Shown here: positions 31,941 to 41,151 of the stretch, piece after piece
Layout: each line of letters opens with the position of its first letter
Numbering within the stretch: the stretch's first letter is position 1
From: Pseudomonadota bacterium
GTDB taxonomy: Bacteria > Pseudomonadota > Gammaproteobacteria > Burkholderiales > Gallionellaceae
Assembly (NCBI GenBank): GCA_021782365.1
Contig: JAJXVB010000002.1
Location: forward strand, 1 to 64,000
Reading direction: 5' to 3'
Length of the DNA stretch: 64,000 bases
Notes under the pieces: generated by a model
What the model saw: only the letters and a program-made list of their open reading frames with translations
Database searches by the model: none
What the model was told of the DNA's origin: nothing
Made by a program: the position numbers and the translations under genes

Positions 31941-34492
31941 AGATATTCACACGCCTGCTGTTGTTGTTCCTTTTATTGTCCGTGCTGCCTCTGGCGCTTC
32001 TGGGGTATCTCAATCTTCAGCAGGATAAGGCAAGGCTGCGCGCCGATGCGCTGGGAAGGGTGGGCGCGCTGGCAGACAAGAAGGCGATGCAGGTCAGAAG
32101 TTTTCTGGCTGAACGCGAGCGCAACGTGCGTTTCCTCGCGCAAAGCCCGAGCGCAATCGCAGGGTTTGAGAGGCTGTCCAGGACTTATCCTGCTGATTCG
32201 GCCGAAGACGAGGCCTTGATGAAGCAGTATTTCGACCGCTATATCGAAGAGTCCGCCGTATTTTACGATGTATTCATGATCACCCCAAAAGGGGATGTCA
32301 TCTTTACCCAGAAGCATGAAGCCGATTTTGCGACCAATCTCCTGACCGGCCCCTGGCGGAACACGCAGCTTGCCGAGGTATTCCGCGATGCGAGCATGAC
32401 CCTGGAGCCTGTTTTTTCCCGCCAGGAAATGTATCCGCCATCGAACGGCGCAGCGCTTTTCATTGCGGCGCCCATCATGAAGGATGGAAAATTTGTCGGT
32501 GTGCTGGCAATGCAATTGAGCAATGCATTGTTTTTCAAGATCGCATCCGATGCCGTCGGGCTGGGGCAGAGCGGGGAGGCTGTTTTCGGAAGAAAAGACG
32601 AGGAATACATGGTCATGGCGACCCCGCTCAGATACCTGGTCGATGGCAAGGAAGTTCTGAAGCTGAAACTCGCCGAGAGCAAGCATTTGTCTTTGTATGC
32701 TGCGATCTTCGGTCGGTCAGGCGAGAGCGTGAAGAAGGATTATCGGGGCGTGCAGGTCGTGTCGGCCTGGCGTTATTTGCCAGAGCTCGATTGGGGCATG
32801 GTGGTCAAGATGGACGAGGATGAAGTGTTTGCATCGATCAGCCAGGAGCGCGCCGTCACCTTCGAGTTCGTGCTGGTCTTGCTTGTCCTGTCAGGCATTC
32901 TTGCGTATTACTTTGCGCGGCAGATCAGCAAACCGCTGGAGAGCCTGGCGAAGACTGCCGATGAGATGGCAAAGGGCAGTCTCGATCAGCGTGTCGATGA
33001 GTCGGCCTTTGGTGAGCTTGGGATTTTCGCCAAGGCATTCAACCGCATGGCGGTGAATCTGCAGGGGATATATGGAACGCTGGAAGACAGGATAGAAGAG
33101 CGAACTCAGGAATTGAACGCGACGAATGCAAAACTGCATGAAGAGATTGCGGCAAGAAGAGATGCCGAAGAAGAGATACGAAATCTCGCCTTTTACGATG
33201 TGCTGACCGGATTGCCGAACCGGCGGCTCCTGATGGATCGTTTGAGTCTTGCGTTGGCATTGTCTCAACGAAACCGGCAATTCGGCGCGGTGCTGTTTCT
33301 TGACATGGACAACTTCAAGACACTGAACGACACGCTGGGGCACGATTACGGCGATCTGATGCTGGTCGAAGTGTCGGAGCGCTTAAAGTCCTGCGTGCGC
33401 GATGCCGATACGGTTGCGCGTTTGGGGGGGGATGAATTCGTTGTTTTGCTTGAGGACATCGATATGCAGGCTGCGCAGGCTTTGGAGAAGGTTGCGCTGA
33501 TCGCGGAGAAGATACGCGAAGTCCTGGCTCATCCCTATCTCTTGTCGGGACGAGAGCATCACAGTTCGCCAAGCATAGGCGTCTGCATGTATTTAGGCCA
33601 GGAAACGCCGATCGACGCACTTTTGAAGCATGCGGACATGGCGATGTACGGGGCCAAGGCTGCGGGCAAGAATACGGTGCGCTTCTTCGATCCTGTCATG
33701 CAAAAGACTGTGGAGAAACATGCGGCGCTGGAGCGCGACTTGCGGCTTGCGGTTTCTGGAGGGCAATTGGGATTGCACTACCAGATCCAGGTGGACGGCG
33801 ATCGCAGGGTGTATGGCGCAGAGGCGCTGGTGCGCTGGATGAATCCGGTCAGCGGCATGGTCTTGCCCGGCGAATTCATTCCTTTGGCCGAGGAGAGTTC
33901 GCTGATCGTCGAAATAGGCGACTGGGTGCTCGATGCGGCCTGCAGACAGCTTTCTGTCTGGCAGAGCCACGAGTCGACACGCAATCTGACCATTGCGGTG
34001 AATGTCAGCGCGCAGCAATTCAAGCTGGCTGATTTTGTCGAAAGGGTCTCGGCCGTCCTGAATGCACATGGCGTGGAAGCGTCCAAGCTCAAGCTCGAAC
34101 TGACAGAGAGCGTGGTGCTCTCCGATGCGGTCGAGGTGGCCGATGTGGTTGCCAAGATGCGTGCGCTAAAGGCGCTGGGCGTGAAACTGGCGCTGGATGA
34201 TTTTGGCACGGGTTACTCGTCGCTTGCCTACCTGAAGCAGTTGCCGCTGGATCAGATCAAGATAGACCAGAGTTTCGTGAGGCATATTGCGACGGATTAC
34301 AACGACGCCTTGATGGTGAAGACCATCATCGATCTTGCCCAGAACTTCGATCTCGATGTGATCGCGGAAGGCGTGGAGACAGAGGCGCAGCTCGCCTTCC
34401 TGAATCAGCATGGATGCCTGGCCTATCAGGGATACCTGTTCGGCAGGCCGATGCCGATCGAGACGCTTGAGGAGTTGCTCGGGCCAGGCTAG
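31937..34492 (+). CDS. Membrane sensor with HAMP, GGDEF and EAL domains (c-di-GMP turnover)
   Basis: An 851-residue protein. Order: TM1 (about 5-24), periplasmic sensor of Cache type (about 30-295), TM2 (about 310-327), HAMP (about 328-380), coiled coil, GGDEF (about 420-580), EAL (about 595-845). The synthase motif LGGDEFVVLLE is intact, so is the EAL signature GAEALVRW with later EGVETEAQL and DDFGTGYSSLAYL, so both synthesis and breakdown of c-di-GMP are possible. It overlaps the binding-protein gene and shares 4 bases with the convergent lplT stop. Confidence 0.93.
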   Translation: MKIFTRLLLLFLLLSVLPLALLGYLNLQQDKARLRADALGRVGALADKKAMQVRSFLAERERNVRFLAQSPSAIAGFERLSRTYPADSAEDEALMKQYFDRYIEESAVFYDVFMITPKGDVIFTQKHEADFATNLLTGPWRNTQLAEVFRDASMTLEPVFSRQEMYPPSNGAALFIAAPIMKDGKFVGVLAMQLSNALFFKIASDAVGLGQSGEAVFGRKDEEYMVMATPLRYLVDGKEVLKLKLAESKHLSLYAAIFGRSGESVKKDYRGVQVVSAWRYLPELDWGMVVKMDEDEVFASISQERAVTFEFVLVLLVLSGILAYYFARQISKPLESLAKTADEMAKGSLDQRVDESAFGELGIFAKAFNRMAVNLQGIYGTLEDRIEERTQELNATNAKLHEEIAARRDAEEEIRNLAFYDVLTGLPNRRLLMDRLSLALALSQRNRQFGAVLFLDMDNFKTLNDTLGHDYGDLMLVEVSERLKSCVRDADTVARLGGDEFVVLLEDIDMQAAQALEKVALIAEKIREVLAHPYLLSGREHHSSPSIGVCMYLGQETPIDALLKHADMAMYGAKAAGKNTVRFFDPVMQKTVEKHAALERDLRLAVSGGQLGLHYQIQVDGDRRVYGAEALVRWMNPVSGMVLPGEFIPLAEESSLIVEIGDWVLDAACRQLSVWQSHESTRNLTIAVNVSAQQFKLADFVERVSAVLNAHGVEASKLKLELTESVVLSDAVEVADVVAKMRALKALGVKLALDDFGTGYSSLAYLKQLPLDQIKIDQSFVRHIATDYNDALMVKTIIDLAQNFDLDVIAEGVETEAQLAFLNQHGCLAYQGYLFGRPMPIETLEELLGPG

Positions 34493-35727
34493 ATTTTTCC
34501 GGAGTCCTGATCGTGCCCGTGCCTTTTGTACAATGCGCCCATGATGCCGGAGAGCATCAGGCCGAATATCGTGATGATGAGATAGATGCTGAGATCGAGT
34601 TTCACCATCAGCGCATAAAACCCCAGCATCACGAAAATGCTCAGGTTTTCGTTGAAGTTTTGCACGGAGATGGAACTCCCCGACCCCATCAGAAGGTGAC
34701 CGCGATGCTGCAGCAGCGCGTTCATGGGGACCACGAAATAGCCGCCCATCGCGCCTATGATGATAAGCAGCAATGTGGCGAGCAGGCTGCTGGTCACGGG
34801 TATCATGATCAGCACCATCAATCCCATCGCGATGCCGATGGGCAATACCTTCACGGAATGCTCGAGCTTGACGGATCTGGCGGCAAGTATCGCGCCGATC
34901 GCAATGCCGATGGCGACCCATGCGGTCAATTTTGCGCTGCTCGCCATGTCGTAATGCAACACGATTGCGGACCAGCTCAGCACGATAAGCCGCAGCGTTG
35001 CACCCGTTCCCCAGAAAAGCGTGGTCACGGCGAGCGAAACCTGGCCCAGCGGGTCTTTCCATAGCAGCTTGAAGTTGTGCCAGAATTCGCCGAGCAGAAA
35101 GACCGGGTTGCGGCTCAGCGGTAAATGATCCAGCGCCACCCGAGGAATGTAGAGATTGATCAAGGATGCTAAAAAGTACATTCCGACGATGATCGCGATG
35201 GCAAGCTCGGGCGGCGTGTCAATTCCGGTGTCGATGAAAGGCACATCCCATAGATTCAGCATGGGATTGGCAATCGCGGGGCTGATAAGCAAGCCGCCTA
35301 CGACCGAACCCATGACGATGGCGAGCACGGTAAGTCCCTCCATCCAGCTGTTTGCCAGAACCAGTTTTTCAGGTGGGAGATATTCGGTCAGGATGCCGTA
35401 TTTTGCGGGTGAATAGGCGGCCGCGCCCAAACCTACCAGGCCGTATGCCAGCAGCGGGTCGACGCCTAGAAGCATCGCGACGCAACCCGCTATCTTGATG
35501 TTGTTGCTGATGAACATGACACGCCCCTTGGGCAATGAGTCTGCGAAAGCGCCGACGAAGGGGGCGAGGACGATATAGGAGAAGATGAAGGCTTCCTGAA
35601 GCACAGGCGTATGCCAGCTCGGCGCATGCAGCTCCTTCAACAGGGCGATGGCGGCAAACAGCAGTGCATTGTCAGCGAGCGCGGAGAGAAACTGCGCCGC
35701 AAGAATCGTGTAAAAGCCGAGCTTCAT
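34489..35727 (-). CDS. lplT: Lysophospholipid transporter LplT
   Basis: A 412-residue 12-helix MFS protein starting MKLGFYTILAAQFLSALADNALLFAAIALL, as in LplT (parts shown). It moves lysophosphatidylethanolamine inward for reacylation. The usual partner acyltransferase (aas) is not adjacent. Divergent from alr by about 95 bases; the 3' end overlaps the GGDEF-EAL stop by 4 bases. lplT next to alr is common in betaproteobacteria. Confidence 0.93.
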   Translation of the reverse strand: MKLGFYTILAAQFLSALADNALLFAAIALLKELHAPSWHTPVLQEAFIFSYIVLAPFVGAFADSLPKGRVMFISNNIKIAGCVAMLLGVDPLLAYGLVGLGAAAYSPAKYGILTEYLPPEKLVLANSWMEGLTVLAIVMGSVVGGLLISPAIANPMLNLWDVPFIDTGIDTPPELAIAIIVGMYFLASLINLYIPRVALDHLPLSRNPVFLLGEFWHNFKLLWKDPLGQVSLAVTTLFWGTGATLRLIVLSWSAIVLHYDMASSAKLTAWVAIGIAIGAILAARSVKLEHSVKVLPIGIAMGLMVLIMIPVTSSLLATLLLIIIGAMGGYFVVPMNALLQHRGHLLMGSGSSISVQNFNENLSIFVMLGFYALMVKLDLSIYLIITIFGLMLSGIMGALYKRHGHDQDSGKI

Positions 35728-35822
35728 TCAAGACCGATGTGATTTATTCAATGCGTTTATATCACGAAAGCATTGCCCCTGCTATCATTACGTCGTCTAA
35801 ATCCAGCGACCCTTCGCGATTC

Positions 35823-36884
35823 ATGCCGCGTCCCATATCAGCACGCATCGACCAGGATGCGCTCGAACACAATCTGCAAGTCGCGCGCCGCGCAACGTCA
35901 GCGCGCATCATGGCGGTCATCAAGGCGAACGGCTATGGTCATGGCTTGTTGAGAGTGGCGGAAGCGCTATCCAGCGCGGATGGATTTGCGCTTCTGGACA
36001 TAAAGGATGCGATCGCCTTGCGGGAAGCGGGATACAGGCAGTCTATCCTGCTGTTAGAGGGTTTTTTCGATGCGGAGGATCTCGAACAGATTGCGGCATA
36101 TGACCTGGGTGCTGTAGTGCATAGCGAATGGCAGATCAGGCTCCTGGATGCCTACCCGCGCGTCGATAGCCTTGATGTATGGCTGAAGGTGAACAGCGGC
36201 ATGCATCGCCTGGGGTTTCATCCTGCTCAGGTGGGAATGGCGATGGAGGCGTTGCAAAGACACAGGGCGGTGCGTGAGATCACGTTGATGACGCATTTTG
36301 CCAATGCGGACGATGAGCGAGGCATCGTAATGCAGCTCGAAACATACAACGAAATCGCGGCGAATTATCGCGTATCCCGCTCTCTGGCGAATTCTGCAGC
36401 GCTATTGCGCTATCCTGAAACGCATGGGGATTGGGTGAGGCCCGGCCTCATGCTATATGGCGCTTCGCCTTTTGCGGATATTTCCGCAGCGCAACTGGGA
36501 TTGAAACCCGCAATGAGCCTGAAAAGCCGCATCATCGCAACCCAGCGGTTAAAGGCGGGCGACGAGGTGGGCTATGGCGGGAAATATCGCGCTGAAAGAG
36601 AGATGAGAATTGGAGTCGTCGCATGCGGCTATGCCGACGGCTATCCGCGCCATGCGGGAAATGGCGCGCCGGTGCTGGTGGAAGGAAGAAAGTCGCAGTT
36701 GCTGGGACGCGTCTCCATGGATATGCTTTGCGTCGATCTGACCGGTCTTCCCGAGGCTGGAACAGGGTCCGAGGTCACGTTGTGGGGGGCGGGCATGCCG
36801 ATAGAGGAAGTCGCCAGTTCTTCAGAGACCATCAGCTATGAGTTGATGTGCGCGCTAACGCCGCGCGTGCCGATGTTAACCTAG
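35823..36884 (+). CDS. alr: Alanine racemase
   Basis: A 353-residue PLP enzyme that makes D-alanine for peptidoglycan. MAVIKANGYGHG carries the PLP Lys34, and the second catalytic Tyr is in EVGYGGKY. Length is normal. Longer in-frame readings start at 35664 and 35751 but MPRPISARID at 35823 matches relatives. A PilZ gene follows 9 bases after the stop. Confidence 0.95.
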   Translation: MPRPISARIDQDALEHNLQVARRATSARIMAVIKANGYGHGLLRVAEALSSADGFALLDIKDAIALREAGYRQSILLLEGFFDAEDLEQIAAYDLGAVVHSEWQIRLLDAYPRVDSLDVWLKVNSGMHRLGFHPAQVGMAMEALQRHRAVREITLMTHFANADDERGIVMQLETYNEIAANYRVSRSLANSAALLRYPETHGDWVRPGLMLYGASPFADISAAQLGLKPAMSLKSRIIATQRLKAGDEVGYGGKYRAEREMRIGVVACGYADGYPRHAGNGAPVLVEGRKSQLLGRVSMDMLCVDLTGLPEAGTGSEVTLWGAGMPIEEVASSSETISYELMCALTPRVPMLT

Positions 36885-36893
36885 GGAGAAGTC

Positions 36894-37790
36894 ATGAGCA
36901 GCAAGTTGCAGCAGGTCAAGCCTGAAGACATTCCTCTGGGCATGCCGCTGGCCTGGCATGTGTATGACAAATCCGGCAATCTTTTGATGCAGGAAGGCGC
37001 CGTGATCGAGACGCAGAAGCAGATAGATGGGCTTTGCGCAAGAGGGTTATATCGCGAGAAGAGCCAAAAAAATGCGAGGGTAGAGCCTGTATCACAGCCT
37101 GCGCAAAAAGTCGCGGAGAAATCGCTTCCAGCTCCACAGATCGTCGAGCTTTTGGATCTCAAACTGGGCATAGGCGATACGGTGCAGATGCAGGATATCA
37201 CATCCGACAAGCATCGCTATTTCGTCAGAATGATCGGATTCTTGAACAAGCGCAGCGTGCTGGTATCTCATCCGAGACAGGAAGATAAGCTGAGCTATAT
37301 CAAGGAAGGCGCAGGATTTCTGGTGCGTGGTTTTGCAGGCACCAGGACTTATGAGTTCAACACCAATGTCATCAATGTGTGCCTCACACCTTATCCCTAC
37401 CTGCATCTGGCGTTTCCTGCGCAGGTCAGGTCGATCAACATGCGCGGTGCGGTGCGCATCAAGCTCAAACAGGTGTGTTCGATCGAGTCTTTGGATAGCG
37501 GCACCAAGACTTCGGCCATCATCGAGGACATGAGCATCTCCGGGGCGCGCGTCCAGGCTGGCAAGCCATTCGGCAAAGTGGGTGAGGAGGTGACGATAAG
37601 CCTGCGGCTGCAGTTTGCCGAAGAAAATCAGGTTTTCATGATTCCGTCCATGATACGCAATGTGCATCAGGAGCTGGATGCGCAGACCGGTAACGAGGTA
37701 TACATGCACGGCATGGAATTCATTCAGACGCAAAGCGTGGATCTGACCGTGCTGCAGAATTACATCTACAAATTCATGCTGGAGAGCTAG
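36894..37790 (+). CDS. YcgR-like PilZ c-di-GMP receptor
   Basis: A 298-residue protein with a variable N-terminus (1-90), a YcgR-like N-domain (about 90-175) and a PilZ domain (about 180-295). The c-di-GMP ligands are recognisable: Arg184 and Arg188 in RGAVR and the D-x-S-x-x-G motif at Asp212, Ser214, Gly217. In relatives, YcgR acts as a flagellar brake or adjusts surface behaviour. No flagellar gene lies nearby. It starts 9 bases after alr and is followed 2 bases later by mtnP. Confidence 0.85.
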   Translation: MSSKLQQVKPEDIPLGMPLAWHVYDKSGNLLMQEGAVIETQKQIDGLCARGLYREKSQKNARVEPVSQPAQKVAEKSLPAPQIVELLDLKLGIGDTVQMQDITSDKHRYFVRMIGFLNKRSVLVSHPRQEDKLSYIKEGAGFLVRGFAGTRTYEFNTNVINVCLTPYPYLHLAFPAQVRSINMRGAVRIKLKQVCSIESLDSGTKTSAIIEDMSISGARVQAGKPFGKVGEEVTISLRLQFAEENQVFMIPSMIRNVHQELDAQTGNEVYMHGMEFIQTQSVDLTVLQNYIYKFMLES

Positions 37791-37792
37791 CC

Positions 37793-38683
37793 ATGTTGGG
37801 GGTGATAGGCGGGAGCGGTGTATACCATATCGAGGGGCTGGAAGATGCCCGCTGGGTCAGGGCAGATTCGGCTTTCGGCGAACCTTCAGACGAAGTGCTG
37901 ATGGCGAGTCTGTCGGGCAGCCCTATCGTTTTTTTGCCGCGCCACGGTCGCGGGCATCGCATCTCCCCATCAGAAATCAACTACCGCGCAAACATCGATG
38001 CACTGAAGCGGCTGGGCGTGACCGACATCGTTTCAGTCAGCGCGGTGGGGTCCTTGAGGGAGAATCTGGCGCCTGGAACCTTCGTCATCATCGATCAGTT
38101 CATAGACCGCACCTTCGCGCGCGAGAAGAGTTTTTTTGGCTCTGGGCTGGTCGCGCATGTGTCGATGGCGCATCCGGTATGCAACCGTCTTGGCGAACAT
38201 CTTCATGCAGCGGCAAACCGCATCGGCATCCCCACCGTGAAGGGAGGCACCTATCTCGTGATGGAAGGGATGCAGTTTTCAACGCTCGCTGAATCCGAAC
38301 TCTACAGAAGCTGGCAGTGCGATGTGATCGGCATGACCAACATGCCGGAGGCGAAACTCGCGAGGGAAGCCGAGATGTGCTATGCCTCGGTTGCGATGGT
38401 GACGGATTACGATTGCTGGCATCCTGATCACGACAACGTGACGGTGGATGCGATCGTGAAGGTGCTGCTTGCCAATGCGGATCGCGCGCGCTCTTTGGTC
38501 AAGGAAGTTTCTGATCCGGTGTCGGGCGATGCGGCTGCGTCTGGATGTTCATGCAGAACCGCGCTGCAATATGCGATCCTGACTGCACCCGAGGCGCGCG
38601 ATCCCGCAATGATCGAAAAGCTCTCCGCGGTCGCTGGCAGGATCTTGAAACCTCAATCCTCGATCCTCAATCCTCAATCCTGA
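37793..38683 (+). CDS. mtnP: S-methyl-5'-thioadenosine (or thioinosine) phosphorylase
   Basis: A 296-residue purine nucleoside phosphorylase of the MTAP group. GVIGGSGVYHIEGL, FLPRHGRGHRISPSEINYRANI, GTYLVMEGMQFST, IGMTNMPEAKLAREAEMCYA (each read in parts) and VTDYDCWHP are hallmarks. It splits methylthioadenosine to adenine and methylthioribose 1-phosphate; specificity for the inosine form cannot be excluded. The last 12 or so residues (KPQSSILNPQS) come from a CTCAATCC repeat tract and are not part of the fold. It starts the mtnP-apt-mtnA-aldolase cluster, with apt 11 bases downstream. Confidence 0.92.
   Translation: MLGVIGGSGVYHIEGLEDARWVRADSAFGEPSDEVLMASLSGSPIVFLPRHGRGHRISPSEINYRANIDALKRLGVTDIVSVSAVGSLRENLAPGTFVIIDQFIDRTFAREKSFFGSGLVAHVSMAHPVCNRLGEHLHAAANRIGIPTVKGGTYLVMEGMQFSTLAESELYRSWQCDVIGMTNMPEAKLAREAEMCYASVAMVTDYDCWHPDHDNVTVDAIVKVLLANADRARSLVKEVSDPVSGDAAASGCSCRTALQYAILTAPEARDPAMIEKLSAVAGRILKPQSSILNPQS
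38650..38682 (+). repeat. CTCAATCC repeat tract forming the C-terminus of mtnP
   Basis: Four copies of a CTCAATCC-type unit (CCTCAATCCTCGATCCTCAA, then TCCTCAATCCTG) run through the last codons and stop of mtnP, followed by a short GAAATCT duplicate before the apt ATG at 38695. The tract is of the same type as the arms at 11712-11764 and the insert at 18341-18376. It gives mtnP a low-complexity tail. Confidence 0.75.
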
Positions 38684-38694
38684 AATCTGAAATC

Positions 38695-39222
38695 ATGACC
38701 ATCAAATCACGCATAAGAACCGTTCCGCATTATCCGCATCAGGGCATCATGTTTCGCGACATCACCACATTGCTCAAGGATCCCGTGGGTTTGCGCACCG
38801 CGATCCACGAAATCGTCGCTCGCTACAAACATCTGAAAATCGACAAGGTGGCCGGCATCGAGTCGCGCGGATTCATCGTCGGTTCTCCTGTTGCCTATGA
38901 GCTGGGTGTCGGTTTCGTGCCAATCAGAAAAAGCGGCAAGCTTCCCGCAGAAACGGTGGGGCGGGATTACCAGCTCGAATATGGAACGGATCGCATCGAG
39001 ATACATGTGGATGCAATACAAAAAGGCGAGCGCGTTCTGCTGGTGGACGATTTGATCGCGACAGGAGGCACAGCCGAGGCCGCGGTGAAACTGATCGAAG
39101 ACATGGGCGGTGTGGTCGTCGAATGCTGTTTCGTGATCGACCTGCCAGACATCGGCGGGCGGGCAAGGCTTGAAAAGCATGGGCACAAGGTGTTCGCCCT
39201 ATGCGAGTTCGAGGGTGACTGA
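38695..39222 (+). CDS. apt: Adenine phosphoribosyltransferase
   Basis: A 175-residue type I phosphoribosyltransferase that recycles adenine to [40 protein letters not shown] and the PRPP loop [18 protein letters not shown] are present in parts. It removes the adenine freed by mtnP. A longer reading inside mtnP is excluded by the family start. Its stop overlaps the mtnA ATG. Confidence 0.95.
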   Translation: MTIKSRIRTVPHYPHQGIMFRDITTLLKDPVGLRTAIHEIVARYKHLKIDKVAGIESRGFIVGSPVAYELGVGFVPIRKSGKLPAETVGRDYQLEYGTDRIEIHVDAIQKGERVLLVDDLIATGGTAEAAVKLIEDMGGVVVECCFVIDLPDIGGRARLEKHGHKVFALCEFEGD

Positions 39223-40307
39223 TGAAGGTCAAGGGAATTTCCTATCGCACTATCTGGCCATCAGCCGATGGCAAGGTCGACATCATCGACCAGACCAGGC
39301 TGCCGCACGAATTTGCCATCATGCGCCTTGAGAACATGCGGGATGCAGAGCGAGCGATACGCGAGATGCATGTGAGGGGTGCGCCGCTGATCGGCGTGAC
39401 CGGGGCTTACGGCGTGGCCCTGTCGATGCAGCACCATGCATCCGATGCGGCCCTCAAGGCAAGCTGCGACCTCTTGGTGAAGGCAAGGCCCACCGCGGTC
39501 AACCTGAGATGGGCAGTCGAGCGCATGCGTTCATTGCTGTCGTCATTGCCCGAAGGGGAGCGCGCTCATGCCGCATGGAATGAAGCTCAGCGGATTGCCG
39601 ACGAGGATGTCGAAATCAATGCATCCATCGGAAGGCATGGGCTCGGAATCATAGGGAATACGCACAGGGAAAAAGGTTCGACCGTCAACATACTGACGCA
39701 CTGCAATGCGGGCTGGCTTGCCACGGTCGACTGGGGAACGGCGCTCGCTCCTGTCTATGCCGCATTCGATGCAGGCATTCCGCTGCATGTCTGGGTTGAC
39801 GAAACGCGCCCGCGCAACCAGGGGGCAAGCCTCACCGCATGGGAACTTGCGCAGCATGGCGTGCCGCACACGGTGATCGTGGACAATGCGGGTGGGCATC
39901 TGATGCAGCACGGCAGGGTGGACATGGTGATCGTGGGTGCGGATCGCGTGACTGCAACCGGAGATGTCTGCAACAAAATAGGCACCTATCTCAAGGCGCT
40001 TGCAGCCTATGACAACGGAGTGCCTTTCTATGTGGCGATGCCGAGCCCGACGCTCGACGATACGATGAGCGATGGGATCATGGAGATTCCCATAGAGGAA
40101 CGCGGGGAGGAGGAGGTATGCTATATGTCCGGGCTCTGCGACGACGGGGAAATCCGCCGCATGCGCATCACACCTTTGGGCTCCCCAGCCGCAAACCATG
40201 CGTTCGACGTGACGCCGGCCAGGCTTGTGACAGGACTGATCACCGAGCATGGTGTGGTGGCGGCTGACCCAAACGCCATCCGCGAGCGCATTTTGGAGAG
40301 AAGATGA
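39222..40307 (+). CDS. mtnA: S-methyl-5-thioribose-1-phosphate isomerase
   Basis: A 361-residue aldose-ketose isomerase of the eIF2B-like family that makes methylthioribulose 1-phosphate. [58 protein letters not shown] and [19 protein letters not shown] (in parts) include the catalytic Cys and Asp. Overlaps apt by one base (TGATG) and the aldolase by four. Confidence 0.95.
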   Translation: MKVKGISYRTIWPSADGKVDIIDQTRLPHEFAIMRLENMRDAERAIREMHVRGAPLIGVTGAYGVALSMQHHASDAALKASCDLLVKARPTAVNLRWAVERMRSLLSSLPEGERAHAAWNEAQRIADEDVEINASIGRHGLGIIGNTHREKGSTVNILTHCNAGWLATVDWGTALAPVYAAFDAGIPLHVWVDETRPRNQGASLTAWELAQHGVPHTVIVDNAGGHLMQHGRVDMVIVGADRVTATGDVCNKIGTYLKALAAYDNGVPFYVAMPSPTLDDTMSDGIMEIPIEERGEEEVCYMSGLCDDGEIRRMRITPLGSPAANHAFDVTPARLVTGLITEHGVVAADPNAIRERILERR

Positions 40308-40945
40308 TGGAAATTGAACTGCGCGCAAAACTGGTGCAGATGACGAAGCGGCTGGATGCCATGGGGCTTAGCCACGGAAGCTCCGGGAATCTCAGCGTGA
40401 GACTTGAAGACGGCTTTCTGATCACACCATCCGGTTTCGGCGCTGAAGGGCTGACCGAAGAAGACATCGTGTTCGTGAGCCTGTCGGGCGAATCTTCCGG
40501 GCGCTGGCAACCTTCTTCCGAATGGCTGTTTCACCGCGACATCTATGTGGCGCGCAAAGAGTTCGGCGCGGTCATTCATACGCATTCCAATGCGGCAACC
40601 TCGCTCGCCTGTCTGAGACGGGACATTCCTCCCTTCCACTACATGCTGGCGCTGTTAGGCGGGGACAGCCTGCGCTGTGCGAACTATGCAACCTTCGGCA
40701 CGCAGGCGCTGTCCGACAATGCGTTAGAAGCGATGAAGGATCGCAAGGCCTGTCTATTGGCAAACCACGGCATGATTGCGGCGGGTAAGGATCTGGCGGA
40801 AGCGTTCAAGAATACCGTGGAGGTCGAGAATCTTTGCGAACTCTACATGCGGGCGCTTTCCGTGGGCGAGCCAGTTTTGCTGGGCCGGGAAGAATTCACC
40901 GACGCGCTGAGCCGTTTTTCGACTTATGGAAAACCCAGGGAATAA
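40304..40945 (+). CDS. Class II aldolase, probable methylthioribulose-1-phosphate aldolase
   Basis: A 213-residue fuculose-phosphate-aldolase-like protein. Metal ligands His92, His94 (IHTHSN) and His155 (LLANHG), with Glu73 (PSSEW), and the phosphate loop SSGNLS and TPSG are present. Next to mtnA, it fits Ald2 of the DHAP shunt, which splits methylthioribulose 1-phosphate into DHAP and methylthioacetaldehyde. It is unlikely to be the dehydratase MtnB of the methionine salvage pathway, because no mtnC or mtnD gene follows. The start is an ATGATG pair overlapping mtnA; specificity is inferred from context. Confidence 0.8.
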   Translation: MMEIELRAKLVQMTKRLDAMGLSHGSSGNLSVRLEDGFLITPSGFGAEGLTEEDIVFVSLSGESSGRWQPSSEWLFHRDIYVARKEFGAVIHTHSNAATSLACLRRDIPPFHYMLALLGGDSLRCANYATFGTQALSDNALEAMKDRKACLLANHGMIAAGKDLAEAFKNTVEVENLCELYMRALSVGEPVLLGREEFTDALSRFSTYGKPRE

Positions 40946-40952
40946 AAAAATG

Positions 40953-40984
40953 CCGCGCTGTTCCGGAGGGGGAGAACAACGCGG
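40953..40984 (+). terminator. Hairpin after the aldolase gene
   Basis: CCGCGCTGTTC (40953-40963) pairs with GAACAACGCGG (40974-40984) with a single mismatch and a 10-base loop. It lies 7 bases after the aldolase stop, with AAAAAAA before it but no T-run after, so it could be a rho-dependent end or an RNA-stabilising stem. Confidence 0.45.
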
Positions 40985-41060
40985 ACTTAGGGGGTACGGA
41001 CGCATTCTCCGTCCCGGCATCCGCCCGGTCAATGGCCGAAAACCCTTGATCCAACAGGCG

Positions 41061-41079
41061 GTCATGAATTTGACATGAC
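41061..41079. promoter_or_regulatory. Palindrome overlapping a consensus -35 box before earP
   Basis: GTCATG (41061-41066) and CATGAC (41074-41079) form a perfect 6+6 palindrome with a 7-base centre. TTGACA (41070-41075) is inside. No good -10 is found at spacing 16-18, so the promoter call is tentative. It is the only regulatory-looking element in the gene-free interval 40985-41151. Confidence 0.3.
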
Positions 41080-41151
41080 AGGTTGCTCGGGGGCGATGAA
41101 CGGTGTTGAAGCCGACGAGCGGTTGTCGTCTTGTTGAGGCAGGTCGATCAA

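Noticed and set aside
38545-38694. Longer apt reading from inside mtnP
   Set aside because: The extra N-terminus is a shifted frame of mtnP and the repeat tract; apt family starts at 38695.
40304-40945. MtnB dehydratase of methionine salvage for the class II aldolase-like gene
   Set aside because: Context lacks mtnC/mtnD and the sequence is closer in pattern to fuculose-phosphate-type aldolases; not fully excluded.
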